From JACIYW01 sp014359745 (GTDB taxonomy: Bacteria > Pseudomonadota > Alphaproteobacteria > Rhodobacterales > Rhodobacteraceae): 64,000 nt of DNA. Made by a program: the position numbers and the translations under genes. The notes below the pieces were generated by a model. That model ran no database searches and was not told where the DNA came from. It was given only the letters and a program-made list of their open reading frames with translations. The stretch lies in assembly GCA_050433985.1 (NCBI GenBank), contig JBNPWE010000011.1, forward strand, positions 1-64,000, written 5' to 3'. Shown piece by piece: positions 25,099 through 33,323 of this stretch (position 1 is its first letter; each line of letters opens with the position of its first letter).

Positions 25099-26112
25099 TT
25101 ATTTCCCGGTATAATCGCGGTACCATTTCACGAACTCGGCGATGCCCTCGCGGAAACCGGTTTGCGGTTTATACCCTGTCAGCCGCTTCAGCAGATCGGC
25201 ATTGGCCCAGGTGGCGGGCACGTCTCCGGGTTGCATGTCCATGTAATTGCGGATCGCCTTGCGGCCCAGACACTCTTCCAGGGCCTCGATGAAATCGAGC
25301 AACCGCACCTTGTCGGAGTTGCCGATATTGACGATACGATAGGGGGCAACCGGCGACAGGCTGTCGCCCGATGGCACCACACCGTCGGTCGTCCGCTGCG
25401 GCACCGCATCGATCAGCAGGCGGATGCCGCGCACCAGATCATCGACATAGCTGAAATCGCGCCACATCCGCCCGTGGTTGTAGATATCGATCGGGCGACC
25501 TTCCAGAATGGCCTCGGCGAATTTGAAATAGGCCATGTCGGGCCGCCCCCAGGGTCCGTAAACGGTGAAGAACCGGAACATCGTGATGGGTATGCCGTGC
25601 AGATGCGCATAGGCATGCGCCATTGCCTCATTCGCCTTTTTGGTGGCGGCATAGAATGACAGCGGCGTATCGGCCTTGTCGGTCTCGGCATAGGGCATGT
25701 CGGTATTCGCGCCGTAAACCGACGAGGTAGAGGCCATCAACAGGTGCGCCACCCGCAGCCTGCGCGCCACCTCCATCACGTTGAAAGCACCGATGATGTT
25801 GGCATCAACATAGGCGCGCGGGTTCTCGATACTATGGCGCACCCCGGCCTGGGCTGCGAGATGGACGATCACATCGGGGGCAAAAGCGTCGGCCACGGCG
25901 TCAAGGCGCGCCTGATCTTCCAGCAAGCCTTCGGTCGCGGCAAAGCCGGGGCTTTGCAGCAGGATCGCATGGCGGCGGCGTTTGAGGGTGACGTCGTAAT
26001 AGTCTGTCATCCCGTCATAGCCATGCACGGTAAAACCCTCGGCCAGCAACAGCCGCGCCAGATGAAAGCCGATGAACCCGGCAGTGCCGGTGATCAGTAT
26101 CCGGCGAGTCAA
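25099..26112 (-). CDS. NAD-dependent epimerase, UDP-glucuronate 4-epimerase type
   Basis: A 337-residue extended SDR. The dinucleotide motif is ITGTAGFIGFHLARLLL, HLAAQAGVRHSIENP and MASTSSVYG follow, and the catalytic pair lies in SFYAATKKANEAMAHAYAHL (Tyr, Lys). FFTVYGPWGRPDMAYFKF is characteristic of UDP-glucuronate 4-epimerases, which make UDP-galacturonate. Its start overlaps the stop of the UDP-glucose dehydrogenase gene as ATGA, giving a two-gene path UDP-Glc to UDP-GlcA to UDP-GalA for surface polysaccharide. Confidence 0.9.
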   Translation of the reverse strand: MTRRILITGTAGFIGFHLARLLLAEGFTVHGYDGMTDYYDVTLKRRRHAILLQSPGFAATEGLLEDQARLDAVADAFAPDVIVHLAAQAGVRHSIENPRAYVDANIIGAFNVMEVARRLRVAHLLMASTSSVYGANTDMPYAETDKADTPLSFYAATKKANEAMAHAYAHLHGIPITMFRFFTVYGPWGRPDMAYFKFAEAILEGRPIDIYNHGRMWRDFSYVDDLVRGIRLLIDAVPQRTTDGVVPSGDSLSPVAPYRIVNIGNSDKVRLLDFIEALEECLGRKAIRNYMDMQPGDVPATWANADLLKRLTGYKPQTGFREGIAEFVKWYRDYTGK

Positions 26113-27413
26113 CGCCCGACCCCGCTATAGGCCTCGAACCCGGCCTTTTTCGCGTCGCGTGCATTATAGATGTTGCGCAGATCGGCCATGCGCGGGTTGG
26201 CCATCTTTTTTGCCAGCCGCCCCAGATCCAGCGCGCGGAATTCGTTCCATTCGGTCAGGATCACCAGAAGATCGGCGTTCTGCGCCGCCTTGTAGGCATC
26301 TTCGGACCAATGCACGCCGGGCAAAAGCGCCTCGCCTTCGCGGCGGCCCTGTGGATCGACCACGCGCACCTTGGCACCGCTGCCGACCAGGGTGGGAAGA
26401 ATGGTCAGGCTGGGGGCCTCGCGCATGTCGTCGGTGTTGGGTTTGAAGGTAACGCCAAGCACCGCGATGGTCTTGCCGTTGAACGACCCGTCGCACAGAT
26501 CGCGCAGCTTTTCGATCATCCGCAGCTTGACCGCATCATTCACCGCGATCACCGTTTCGGTGATGCGCTGGGGCACGGCATGTTCCTGCCCGATGCGCGC
26601 CAGCGCCTGCGTATCCTTGGGAAAGCACGATCCGCCATAGCCGGGGCCCGCATGCAGGAACTTGTTGCCGATGCGCCCGTCAAGACCCATGCCCTTGGCC
26701 ACCTCTTTCACATCGGCGCCGACCCGTTCGCACAGTGCTGCGATTTCGTTGATGAAGGTGATCTTGGTCGCGAGAAACGCGTTGGCGGCGTATTTGATCA
26801 TCTCGGCCGATTCCAGATCGGTGGCAACGATCGGGAAATCGCGCAGGAACAGCGGGCGATAGATGTCGGCCATCACATCCGCCGCGCGGTCGCTGTCGGT
26901 GCCGACGATCACGCGGTCGGGGCGCATGAAATCGTCGATCGCAGCGCCTTCGCGCAGGAATTCGGGGTTGGACGCCACATCAAGCGCCAGATCGGGCCGT
27001 GCCTTGCGCAGGATCTGTTTGACCTTGCGGTTGGTGCCCACCGGCACCGTCGATTTCGTCACCACAACGGCGTAATGATCCAGCCCCGTCGCGATTTCCT
27101 CGGCTGCGGCCATCACATAGGTCAGATCGGCGTGGCCATCACCGCGCCGCGTTGGCGTGCCCACGGCGATGAACACCGCATCGACATCGCGCAGCGCTTC
27201 GGGCAGATCCAGCGTGAACGAAAGACGCCCCGCCGCGACGTTGCGCGCCATCAGATCATCAAGGCCCGGCTCGAAGATCGGAACCTCTCCCGCAAGAAGC
27301 CGGGTGATCTTGGCGGGATCCTTGTCAACACAGACAACATCATGCCCGAAATCCGAAAAGCATATTCCGGATACCAACCCGACATAGCCGGTACCGATCA
27401 CGGCAATCTTCAT
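26109..27413 (-). CDS. ugd: UDP-glucose 6-dehydrogenase
   Basis: A 434-residue UDP-glucose/GDP-mannose dehydrogenase family enzyme making UDP-glucuronate with two NAD. It starts MKIAVIGTGYVGLVSGICFS at ATG 27413; upstream in-frame codons lack similarity. TKSTVPVGTNRKV, NPEFLREGAAIDDF and LHAGPGYGGSCFPKDTQAL with the catalytic Cys are complete, as is FKPNTDDMREAPS. It overlaps the epimerase gene downstream. Confidence 0.95.
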   Translation of the reverse strand: MKIAVIGTGYVGLVSGICFSDFGHDVVCVDKDPAKITRLLAGEVPIFEPGLDDLMARNVAAGRLSFTLDLPEALRDVDAVFIAVGTPTRRGDGHADLTYVMAAAEEIATGLDHYAVVVTKSTVPVGTNRKVKQILRKARPDLALDVASNPEFLREGAAIDDFMRPDRVIVGTDSDRAADVMADIYRPLFLRDFPIVATDLESAEMIKYAANAFLATKITFINEIAALCERVGADVKEVAKGMGLDGRIGNKFLHAGPGYGGSCFPKDTQALARIGQEHAVPQRITETVIAVNDAVKLRMIEKLRDLCDGSFNGKTIAVLGVTFKPNTDDMREAPSLTILPTLVGSGAKVRVVDPQGRREGEALLPGVHWSEDAYKAAQNADLLVILTEWNEFRALDLGRLAKKMANPRMADLRNIYNARDAKKAGFEAYSGVGR

Positions 27414-27711
27414 CAGCAACTCCTGTTTGGCAGACCCTGTGCGCACGGGCTTGACCTGGCGATAGCAGGGCTGCGCCAATCCGCCAAGCAGGTTGTCGCC
27501 CCCGACCGGGCTTTTCGATTGCCATGGGCCAGTATGCGCCCTTGGACCCCGACGGGGGTGCCATCACCTGGTGCCGCAGGATCCCGCCCGCTGATCCTTG
27601 CGGTATTCATGACGCTGATGGTGGCAGATCCGGGTTTTGCCAATCCGCCGGAAAGGTTTCTGTCTTTCGCACCGGGCGGGCGGGCCGCAATAACCGTGTC
27701 GGCGGCGGTCG
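27414..27711. other. Intergenic region upstream of ugd
   Basis: About 300 bases between the start of the UDP-glucose dehydrogenase gene and the 3' end of the membrane-protein gene. The open frames here have no ribosome site or family motif. It presumably holds the ugd promoter; I see no clear operator or terminator. Confidence 0.4.
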
Positions 27712-29121
27712 TCAAAGGATCCGCGCCGCCAGCAAGATCCAGAACGACAGCACAAGGCCGCTGACCACCGCAAAGCACCCGTTCCAGCGGAGGCCCACAT
27801 GCAGGGCGCTGACCTTGCCAAGCGAGGCAATCAGCAGTGTCGAGGCCGTATAGGGCGAGGTTGCCGCGCTTAGCGCCCATCCCGAGGTGATCGCCACGAT
27901 CACCGCCGAGGGGCTGACGCCCATCACCTCGGGCGCGGGCAACAGCGGCGCCATCAACCCGACGGACAGGATCGGGTTCATCCCGAATTGCCCGGTGACC
28001 GGAATCAACCAGAAGAGGCCCAGCAAAAGCGCCCAGGTCGGCATGCCAGCCAGATCAACGCCGAAAGCCACCACCACGGGATGTATCAGGCTTGCCCCCA
28101 GGGCGCCGATAAACCCGGCCATGGCTAGCAGGACAACCTCGGAACGGTTGCTGGGCAACTCGTCCAGAACATAGGTCTTGCTGCGCGCCGCAACATGGGC
28201 CGCCACCCGTCCCCTCCCGTCATGATGCGCCTGAAGCGCGATCCATACCAGCGACAGGCACGGCACGATCAGCATGACCACGCCCACGGTTCTGACCCCG
28301 GTCATCAGATGCAGCGTCACCGTCAGGGTCACAAGGATGCCAAGCAGCACCAAAAGCGGCCAGAGTTTCTGCACCCACCCGCCCTCGGGGGCCGCCCGCA
28401 CCGGCTGCGGCGCGGTGATCCGTGGTTTGAAGATCGTATCAAGCGCCCAACCCGTACCAACCAGGATAAACCCGCTGACCAGGCACGGCAGCACCGCGTT
28501 GGACCAGGTGGCGCCAGGGATCAGCGATGTCGAGATTGCCATGGCAAAGGCCAGCGGCGACCACGGCAGCGTTGCGATGAAACCCCGCTCTATGGCGATC
28601 AGCATCCGGCGCAGCCTGTGGCCGCGGATTTCGGGGTTGGGTTCGCGCATGGCGCTGGCCTCGGCCAGGGTTCCCAGCAGCGAAATCGATCCGTACATCA
28701 GGATAAGCCCGAACAGATGCCCCCCCAGCGACAGCGCCAGATAGCGCCGCCCCGGCGGCTGTTCGGCCAGGAAACGGCCACAGCCCGCTATCGGCGCCGA
28801 GGTCATGGCCGCGCTGCGCAGCGTGGTCAGCGCCGTGAAGAACGCCGCGATGAAGGCGGCACTTTTCAACGCGGTGCCGATGGCCCCCGGCCAATCGGGC
28901 AGCCAGACAAAGGCCAGCGCCGCCAACACCATGGCGATGATGACAAACAGCCGCCGCGACCATGCCACAAGTGGCGCAAGCAGGGCCATGGCAATCACGG
29001 TGGTGGCCATCGCCAGCCGCGAAAACGGCAGAAGCCCCGTCCATTCATACAGCATCACCAGCAGCATCGTTGCAATCAGCAAGAGGCCCGAGGCCCCCTC
29101 AACGATCGTTCGGCGCGTCAT
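27712..29121 (-). CDS. Polytopic membrane protein, possible transporter
   Basis: A 469-residue protein with about eleven or twelve hydrophobic segments (for example GLLLIATMLLVMLYEWTG and FIAAFFTALTTLRSAAMTSA) and no domain I can name. ATG 29121 has AGAGGAA upstream; a longer in-frame start at 29247 adds a polar tail and is rejected. Paired helical halves and the segment SGWALSAATSPYTASTLLIA are reminiscent of ion-transporter (IT) superfamily permeases, but this is weak. It is the last gene of the - strand group with the flavin hydroxylase and TRAP genes, 146 bases after the VOC gene, so it may be a separate unit. Confidence 0.65.
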   Translation of the reverse strand: MTRRTIVEGASGLLLIATMLLVMLYEWTGLLPFSRLAMATTVIAMALLAPLVAWSRRLFVIIAMVLAALAFVWLPDWPGAIGTALKSAAFIAAFFTALTTLRSAAMTSAPIAGCGRFLAEQPPGRRYLALSLGGHLFGLILMYGSISLLGTLAEASAMREPNPEIRGHRLRRMLIAIERGFIATLPWSPLAFAMAISTSLIPGATWSNAVLPCLVSGFILVGTGWALDTIFKPRITAPQPVRAAPEGGWVQKLWPLLVLLGILVTLTVTLHLMTGVRTVGVVMLIVPCLSLVWIALQAHHDGRGRVAAHVAARSKTYVLDELPSNRSEVVLLAMAGFIGALGASLIHPVVVAFGVDLAGMPTWALLLGLFWLIPVTGQFGMNPILSVGLMAPLLPAPEVMGVSPSAVIVAITSGWALSAATSPYTASTLLIASLGKVSALHVGLRWNGCFAVVSGLVLSFWILLAARIL

Positions 29122-29267
29122 GGAAATTCCTCTGGCCGGGGTCGACTTTGGCGTGTCGGCGTCAGGCGCAGGATGGCCCACCTTGGCAAGGATGGCCAGA
29201 GCAGGCGGACGCATCCCTGATCCGGTGTCTTGATCGGGCGTGCGCAATAGGGCCGCAGCGGGCGCGG

Positions 29268-29672
29268 TCAGTCGTAGACGGAAACCTCGACAAGGTTTCC
29301 GTCGGGATCCCTGAAATAGACCGACATCATCGGCCCCAACGCCCCGTTGCGCGCGACGGGGCCCAGTTCGGGCGCAACCCCCGCGCGCGCCAGACGCGCT
29401 GTCACCCTGTCGAGCGGCACGGTGGCAATCAGGCAGAAATCGGCCGATCCGGGCATCGGCCGCGCCGCCTTAGGCGCGAAGGCGTGCCCGGCCTCATGCA
29501 GGTTGATCTTTTGCGCGCCGAATTGCAGGGCGGTTGGCCGCCCCGGCGTATCGATCCGCCGCAACCCCAGGGCGCGTTCATAGAACGCGCAAGTGGCATC
29601 GACCGAGGCCACGGTCAGCACGAAATGATCGATCCGGTCGATCAGCGGCGCGTCATCCTGGGCGATGGTCAT
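29268..29672 (-). CDS. VOC (glyoxalase/dioxygenase) superfamily protein
   Basis: A 134-residue protein with two paired beta-alpha-beta-beta-beta modules. IDHFVLTVASVDATCAFYER opens the first with a metal-ligand His. FGAQKINLHEAGHAF holds a second candidate His, and VYFRDPDGNLVEVSVYD closes with the ligand Glu. Single-unit VOC proteins of this size act as lyases, epimerases or dioxygenases. Its ATG overlaps the stop of the TRAP large-permease gene, so it belongs to that operon and may act on the imported or ring-hydroxylated compound. Confidence 0.85.
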   Translation of the reverse strand: MTIAQDDAPLIDRIDHFVLTVASVDATCAFYERALGLRRIDTPGRPTALQFGAQKINLHEAGHAFAPKAARPMPGSADFCLIATVPLDRVTARLARAGVAPELGPVARNGALGPMMSVYFRDPDGNLVEVSVYD

Positions 29673-31096
29673 TTTATGACCGTCTCGGGCCCCATGACGG
29701 TGTTGGGCAGGAAGGTGGACAGCGCCGGAACATAGGTCACGATGATCAGAAAGAGGAACAGCACCCCCAGAAACGGCAGCGCCGCGCGCACGACCGAGAT
29801 GATCGGCATGTTCGCCACGCCCGAGGTAACGAACAGGTTAAGCCCGACCGGCGGCGTGATCATCCCGATTTCCATGTTCACCACCATGATGATGCCAAGG
29901 TGAATCGGATCGATGCCAAGGCTCATGGCGATGGGAAACACCAGCGGGGCCACGATCACGATCAGGCCAGACGGTTCCATGAACTGACCGCCGATCAGCA
30001 GGATCACGTTCACCATCACCAGAAACATCACCGGCCCAAGACCGGCGGCCAGCATCGCCTCGGCAATGCCCTGCGGGATCTGCTGATCGGTCAGCACCTG
30101 CTTGAGGATCATCGCGTTGGCGATGATGAACATCAGCGTGATGGTCAGCTTGCCGCTTTCGAACAGGGTCTTGCGGGTGTCGGGATGCCACAGGGCCGTA
30201 ATCAACGCCTGCGGCGCGGCCCAGATCGCGCGGCGGGGCCGATCCCCGCGGGCCGCCAGCGGCCCCATGTCGCGGTAAACGAAGGTGGCTATCAGAAAGG
30301 CATAGACGGCGGCCACGGCGGCCGCCTCGGTCGGGGTGAAGACACCGCCTTTCCAGTAGATCAGGCTTAGCCCCTCTTGGAAGCGGATGCCGGGAAACCC
30401 ATAGATCCCGCCCATTATGATCGCGATCAGCATAAGCCCCCAGAAGGCATCGTAAAAGCTTTGCCATATCTCGGCCCAGCCCCGCCAATCGCCCTTGGGC
30501 ATGCGCCGTATCCGGGCGATGATGTAGATGGTGACCATCAGCATCAACCCCGCAACGATCCCCGGAAACACCCCGGCCAGAAACATCCGGCCCACCGATA
30601 CGTCGGTGGCACTGGCATAGACCACCATGACGATCGAGGGCGGTATCAGGATGCCCAGCGTTCCGGCGTTGCAGATGACACCGGCGGCGAATTCCTTGGT
30701 GTACCCGACCTGCCGCATCGCCGCGATGACAATGGACCCGATGGCGACCACCGTCGCCGGCGATGACCCGGACAGGGCAGCGAACATCATGCAGGCCAGA
30801 ACGCTGGCAATCGCAAGCCCGCCATGCAAATGCCCCACGCAGGCGATGGCAAAGCGGATGATACGCCTGGCCACGCCACCGGTTGACATGAAATTCGAGG
30901 CAAGAATGAAAAACGGGATGGCAAGCAAGGTATAGTGCCCCGCCATCGCCTGAAACAGCGATTGCGCCACCGATCCAAGCGAGGTGTTCGAGAACACCAG
31001 CAAGAACCCGATCGACGACAGCCCAAGCGCGACAGCGATCGGCACACCAACAAGCAAAAGGCTGATGATGGCCAGAAACAGAAGCGCAACTTCCAT
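29669..31096 (-). CDS. TRAP transporter large permease (DctM family), second system
   Basis: A 475-residue polytopic permease. VGVPIAVALGLSSIGF, AIPFFILASNFMSTGGVARRI, FAALSGSSPATVVAIGSIVI and AGTLGILIPPSIVMVVYASA are standard DctM motifs; IGMITPPVGLNLFVTSGVAN lies near the C-terminus. It is about 50 residues longer than the DctM of the left operon because of a central insertion (GIRFQEGLSLIYW and the following segment), seen in some dicarboxylate/TAXI-like members. It is three bases from the small permease gene. Confidence 0.93.
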   Translation of the reverse strand: MEVALLFLAIISLLLVGVPIAVALGLSSIGFLLVFSNTSLGSVAQSLFQAMAGHYTLLAIPFFILASNFMSTGGVARRIIRFAIACVGHLHGGLAIASVLACMMFAALSGSSPATVVAIGSIVIAAMRQVGYTKEFAAGVICNAGTLGILIPPSIVMVVYASATDVSVGRMFLAGVFPGIVAGLMLMVTIYIIARIRRMPKGDWRGWAEIWQSFYDAFWGLMLIAIIMGGIYGFPGIRFQEGLSLIYWKGGVFTPTEAAAVAAVYAFLIATFVYRDMGPLAARGDRPRRAIWAAPQALITALWHPDTRKTLFESGKLTITLMFIIANAMILKQVLTDQQIPQGIAEAMLAAGLGPVMFLVMVNVILLIGGQFMEPSGLIVIVAPLVFPIAMSLGIDPIHLGIIMVVNMEIGMITPPVGLNLFVTSGVANMPIISVVRAALPFLGVLFLFLIIVTYVPALSTFLPNTVMGPETVIK

Positions 31097-31099
31097 CGC

Positions 31100-31789
31100 T
31101 CAGCTTTCCTTGTTCAGGGCGGCGACTTCCGCGACCGCGTCTTCAGCCTCGTGGCTGACAATGAGGCTTGATTGTTCGCCGCGCACAATTTTTATCGTGA
31201 CCTGGACCACCCGCAGCAGGATCAGCGCCGAAGCGATGGGCAATATGGCATAGGGCACCATCCGTGGCATCTTGTCATAGGCCTCGCCATAATTGATCCA
31301 GCCTTCCAGAAACCGCAGGAATTGCGGCATCGGGATCTGATCGGTCTCGAAATACGATGTGCTGCGCGCCGCCCAGTTAAGACCCGTCGGAAACCAGCGC
31401 CCCGAAGTGGGCGGCAGATCGGCGAAAGGCGCCCAGTAATCCCATGACCCCTTCAGCAACAGGATCGCATAAAGGATGCAGGCCGCCGCTGAAATCAGCC
31501 CCAGAACCCGGCGCCGGGGCGGTGATACCAGGTTGATGATCGCGTCCACCCCCAGATGCGCGGTGATCTTGAACACATAGGCCACACCGAACAGCACCAT
31601 CCAGGCAAACAGCACCAGCACAACCTCAAGCGACCAGATCAGACTGGCGTTGAAAACATAGCGTCTGACGACATTGACGAAGGTCAGCAGCGTCATCGCA
31701 CCAAGCGCCAGTGCAATCGCGTTTTCCTCGAACGCATGCACCATCCGGCTGAAGGCCGAGGCAGGTCTGTATTTGTGCCCCGTGGCCAT
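31100..31789 (-). CDS. TRAP transporter small permease, second system
   Basis: A 229-residue four-helix membrane protein. VRRYVFNASLIWSLEVVLVL and FAWMVLFGVAYVFKITAHLG match DctQ topology. A loop of about 50 residues (PFADLPPTSGRWFPTG and following) between helices 3 and 4 makes it longer than the usual 160-190 residues; such loops accompany the longer large permeases, as here. It lies between the binding-protein and large-permease genes. Confidence 0.85.
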   Translation of the reverse strand: MATGHKYRPASAFSRMVHAFEENAIALALGAMTLLTFVNVVRRYVFNASLIWSLEVVLVLFAWMVLFGVAYVFKITAHLGVDAIINLVSPPRRRVLGLISAAACILYAILLLKGSWDYWAPFADLPPTSGRWFPTGLNWAARSTSYFETDQIPMPQFLRFLEGWINYGEAYDKMPRMVPYAILPIASALILLRVVQVTIKIVRGEQSSLIVSHEAEDAVAEVAALNKES

Positions 31790-31923
31790 GGCGTGCCCCC
31801 TTTGTCGTGTAATATGGGTCGAGTTATATGGTCAGCCAACCGGGACTACCCGGCGGCCACGCCACCGGGCAATGCCGTGATCATCACATCCGGTCGTCGG
31901 GCCAGAACCCTGGGATCGGGTCG

Positions 31924-32934
31924 TCAGAGGCCAGCGTTGATCGCCTGCGCGGCATCGATGTTTTCCTGACCGACCTGATCCGCGAATTTGTCCCAGACCG
32001 GCTTCATGACATCCACCCATTCCTGACGCTGTTCGAGCGTCAGTTCGCGGATCGTACCGCCCGCATCAAGGATCGACTGGCGTGCGATCTTGTCAACGTC
32101 GCCCACCGCCGCGTTGCGTTCAGTGGTGACTTCATCCACGATTTGCAGCAACTGGTCCCTGACCGCAGGCTCAAGCCCGTCAAGAAAATCAACCGAGGTG
32201 ATCAGCAGGTAATCGATGATCCCGTGGTTTGATTCAGTGATCCCATCCTGCACCTCATAGAATTTCTGGCCATAGATGTTTGACCAGGTATTTTCCTGAC
32301 CATCGACAACCCCGGTCTGCAACGCGCCGTAGACCTCGGCAAAGGCCATCGGTTGCGGGGATGCGCCTAGCGCCTCCATCTGCGCGACCAGCACGTCGCT
32401 GGGCTGCACGCGGAACTTCAGCCCCTTGGCATCGCCTGGATGGATCAGCGGGCGGTTGGCCGAAATCTGCTTCATGCCATTGTGCCAGAATCCCAGCCCG
32501 AGAACCCCCCGGCGGACCATCGCCGTTTTCATCTTCTGCCCGGCCTCGGATGCCTGGAAGGCATCGACGGCCTCGATGTTCTTGAACAAGAAGGGCAGAT
32601 CGAACAGGCGATAGGCCTTGGTGATCGATTCAAACAGCGACAGCGACGGTGCGCCCATCTGCACGTCGCCGCGCAGCATCGCCTCGACCACCTGTTCGTC
32701 CTTGTAAAGGGTCGAGTTGGGGAACACCTCCATGCACATCTTGCCGTCCATTTCGGCATTGACGCGCTTCATCAAAAGCTGGGCCGCGATCCCCTTGGGG
32801 TGTTTGTCGGTGTTGGTCACATGGCTGAACTTGATAACGGTTTCGCCCGGATCACAGGCTGCGGGGTCGGCATGGGCCGCAGCGGCCATCATCGTGAAGG
32901 CCGCGACAACCGCGCCGATCGTTCCCATTTTCAT
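31924..32934 (-). CDS. TRAP transporter periplasmic substrate-binding protein, second system
   Basis: A 336-residue DctP-family protein. GGGAGGA lies six bases before ATG 32934, which decides the start among several close ATGs. The signal peptide is MKMGTIGAVVAAFTMMAAAA, cleaved near AHA. FSHVTNTDKHPKGIAAQLLM, EVFPNSTLYKDEQ, LPFLFK, GLKFRVQPSDVLVAQMEALG with the conserved Arg, and FAEVYGALQTGVVDGQEN are DctP family blocks, typical of C4-dicarboxylate or aromatic-acid binders. A mature N-terminal Cys pairs with one in the first domain. The ligand may be the substrate of the flavin hydroxylase encoded upstream. Confidence 0.92.
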   Translation of the reverse strand: MKMGTIGAVVAAFTMMAAAAHADPAACDPGETVIKFSHVTNTDKHPKGIAAQLLMKRVNAEMDGKMCMEVFPNSTLYKDEQVVEAMLRGDVQMGAPSLSLFESITKAYRLFDLPFLFKNIEAVDAFQASEAGQKMKTAMVRRGVLGLGFWHNGMKQISANRPLIHPGDAKGLKFRVQPSDVLVAQMEALGASPQPMAFAEVYGALQTGVVDGQENTWSNIYGQKFYEVQDGITESNHGIIDYLLITSVDFLDGLEPAVRDQLLQIVDEVTTERNAAVGDVDKIARQSILDAGGTIRELTLEQRQEWVDVMKPVWDKFADQVGQENIDAAQAINAGL

Positions 32935-33118
32935 AGTCATTCCTCCCATTTCATTTTCATTCATTCCCTGGCGTCCCTGCACGCGGGCGCAACGGCATTC
33001 TTCGCACCTTGTCGGCAGGGGGAATGTCTGTACCTCGCCCGACACCGCTTCAATCTACCTTGCCGCGCAGCGTGTCATCCGTCAAACGCCAAATCATGGG
33101 GCAAACGTCTGGCCGGGA

Positions 33119-33313
33119 TCATTTCCCGTCGGATGCGGGCAGCAGGTCGCGGGTGCAATCGGACACGATGCGGCGGGCGCGTTCGGGATCATCCAGCGCC
33201 TTGGCCAGCGACAGGCACACCTTGGCCAGATAGACCTCGGTGTGGGGCGGGCCGACGGCATCGATGGACCGGGCCAGGGTTTCATAGACATCTTCAAGGG
33301 TCGGGGTGTTCAT
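33119..33313 (-). CDS. DUF2783 small protein
   Basis: A 64-residue protein starting at ATG 33313 with AGGAAG upstream. The sequence MNTPTLEDVYETLARSIDAV, then AKVCLSLAKALDDPERARRI, is the DUF2783 pattern, a small helical domain of unknown function usually found beside flavin-dependent aromatic hydroxylases in alphaproteobacteria. It starts 10 bases after that hydroxylase gene. An accessory or stability role for the hydroxylase is possible but unproven. Confidence 0.75.
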   Translation of the reverse strand: MNTPTLEDVYETLARSIDAVGPPHTEVYLAKVCLSLAKALDDPERARRIVSDCTRDLLPASDGK

Positions 33314-33323
33314 GATCTTCCTT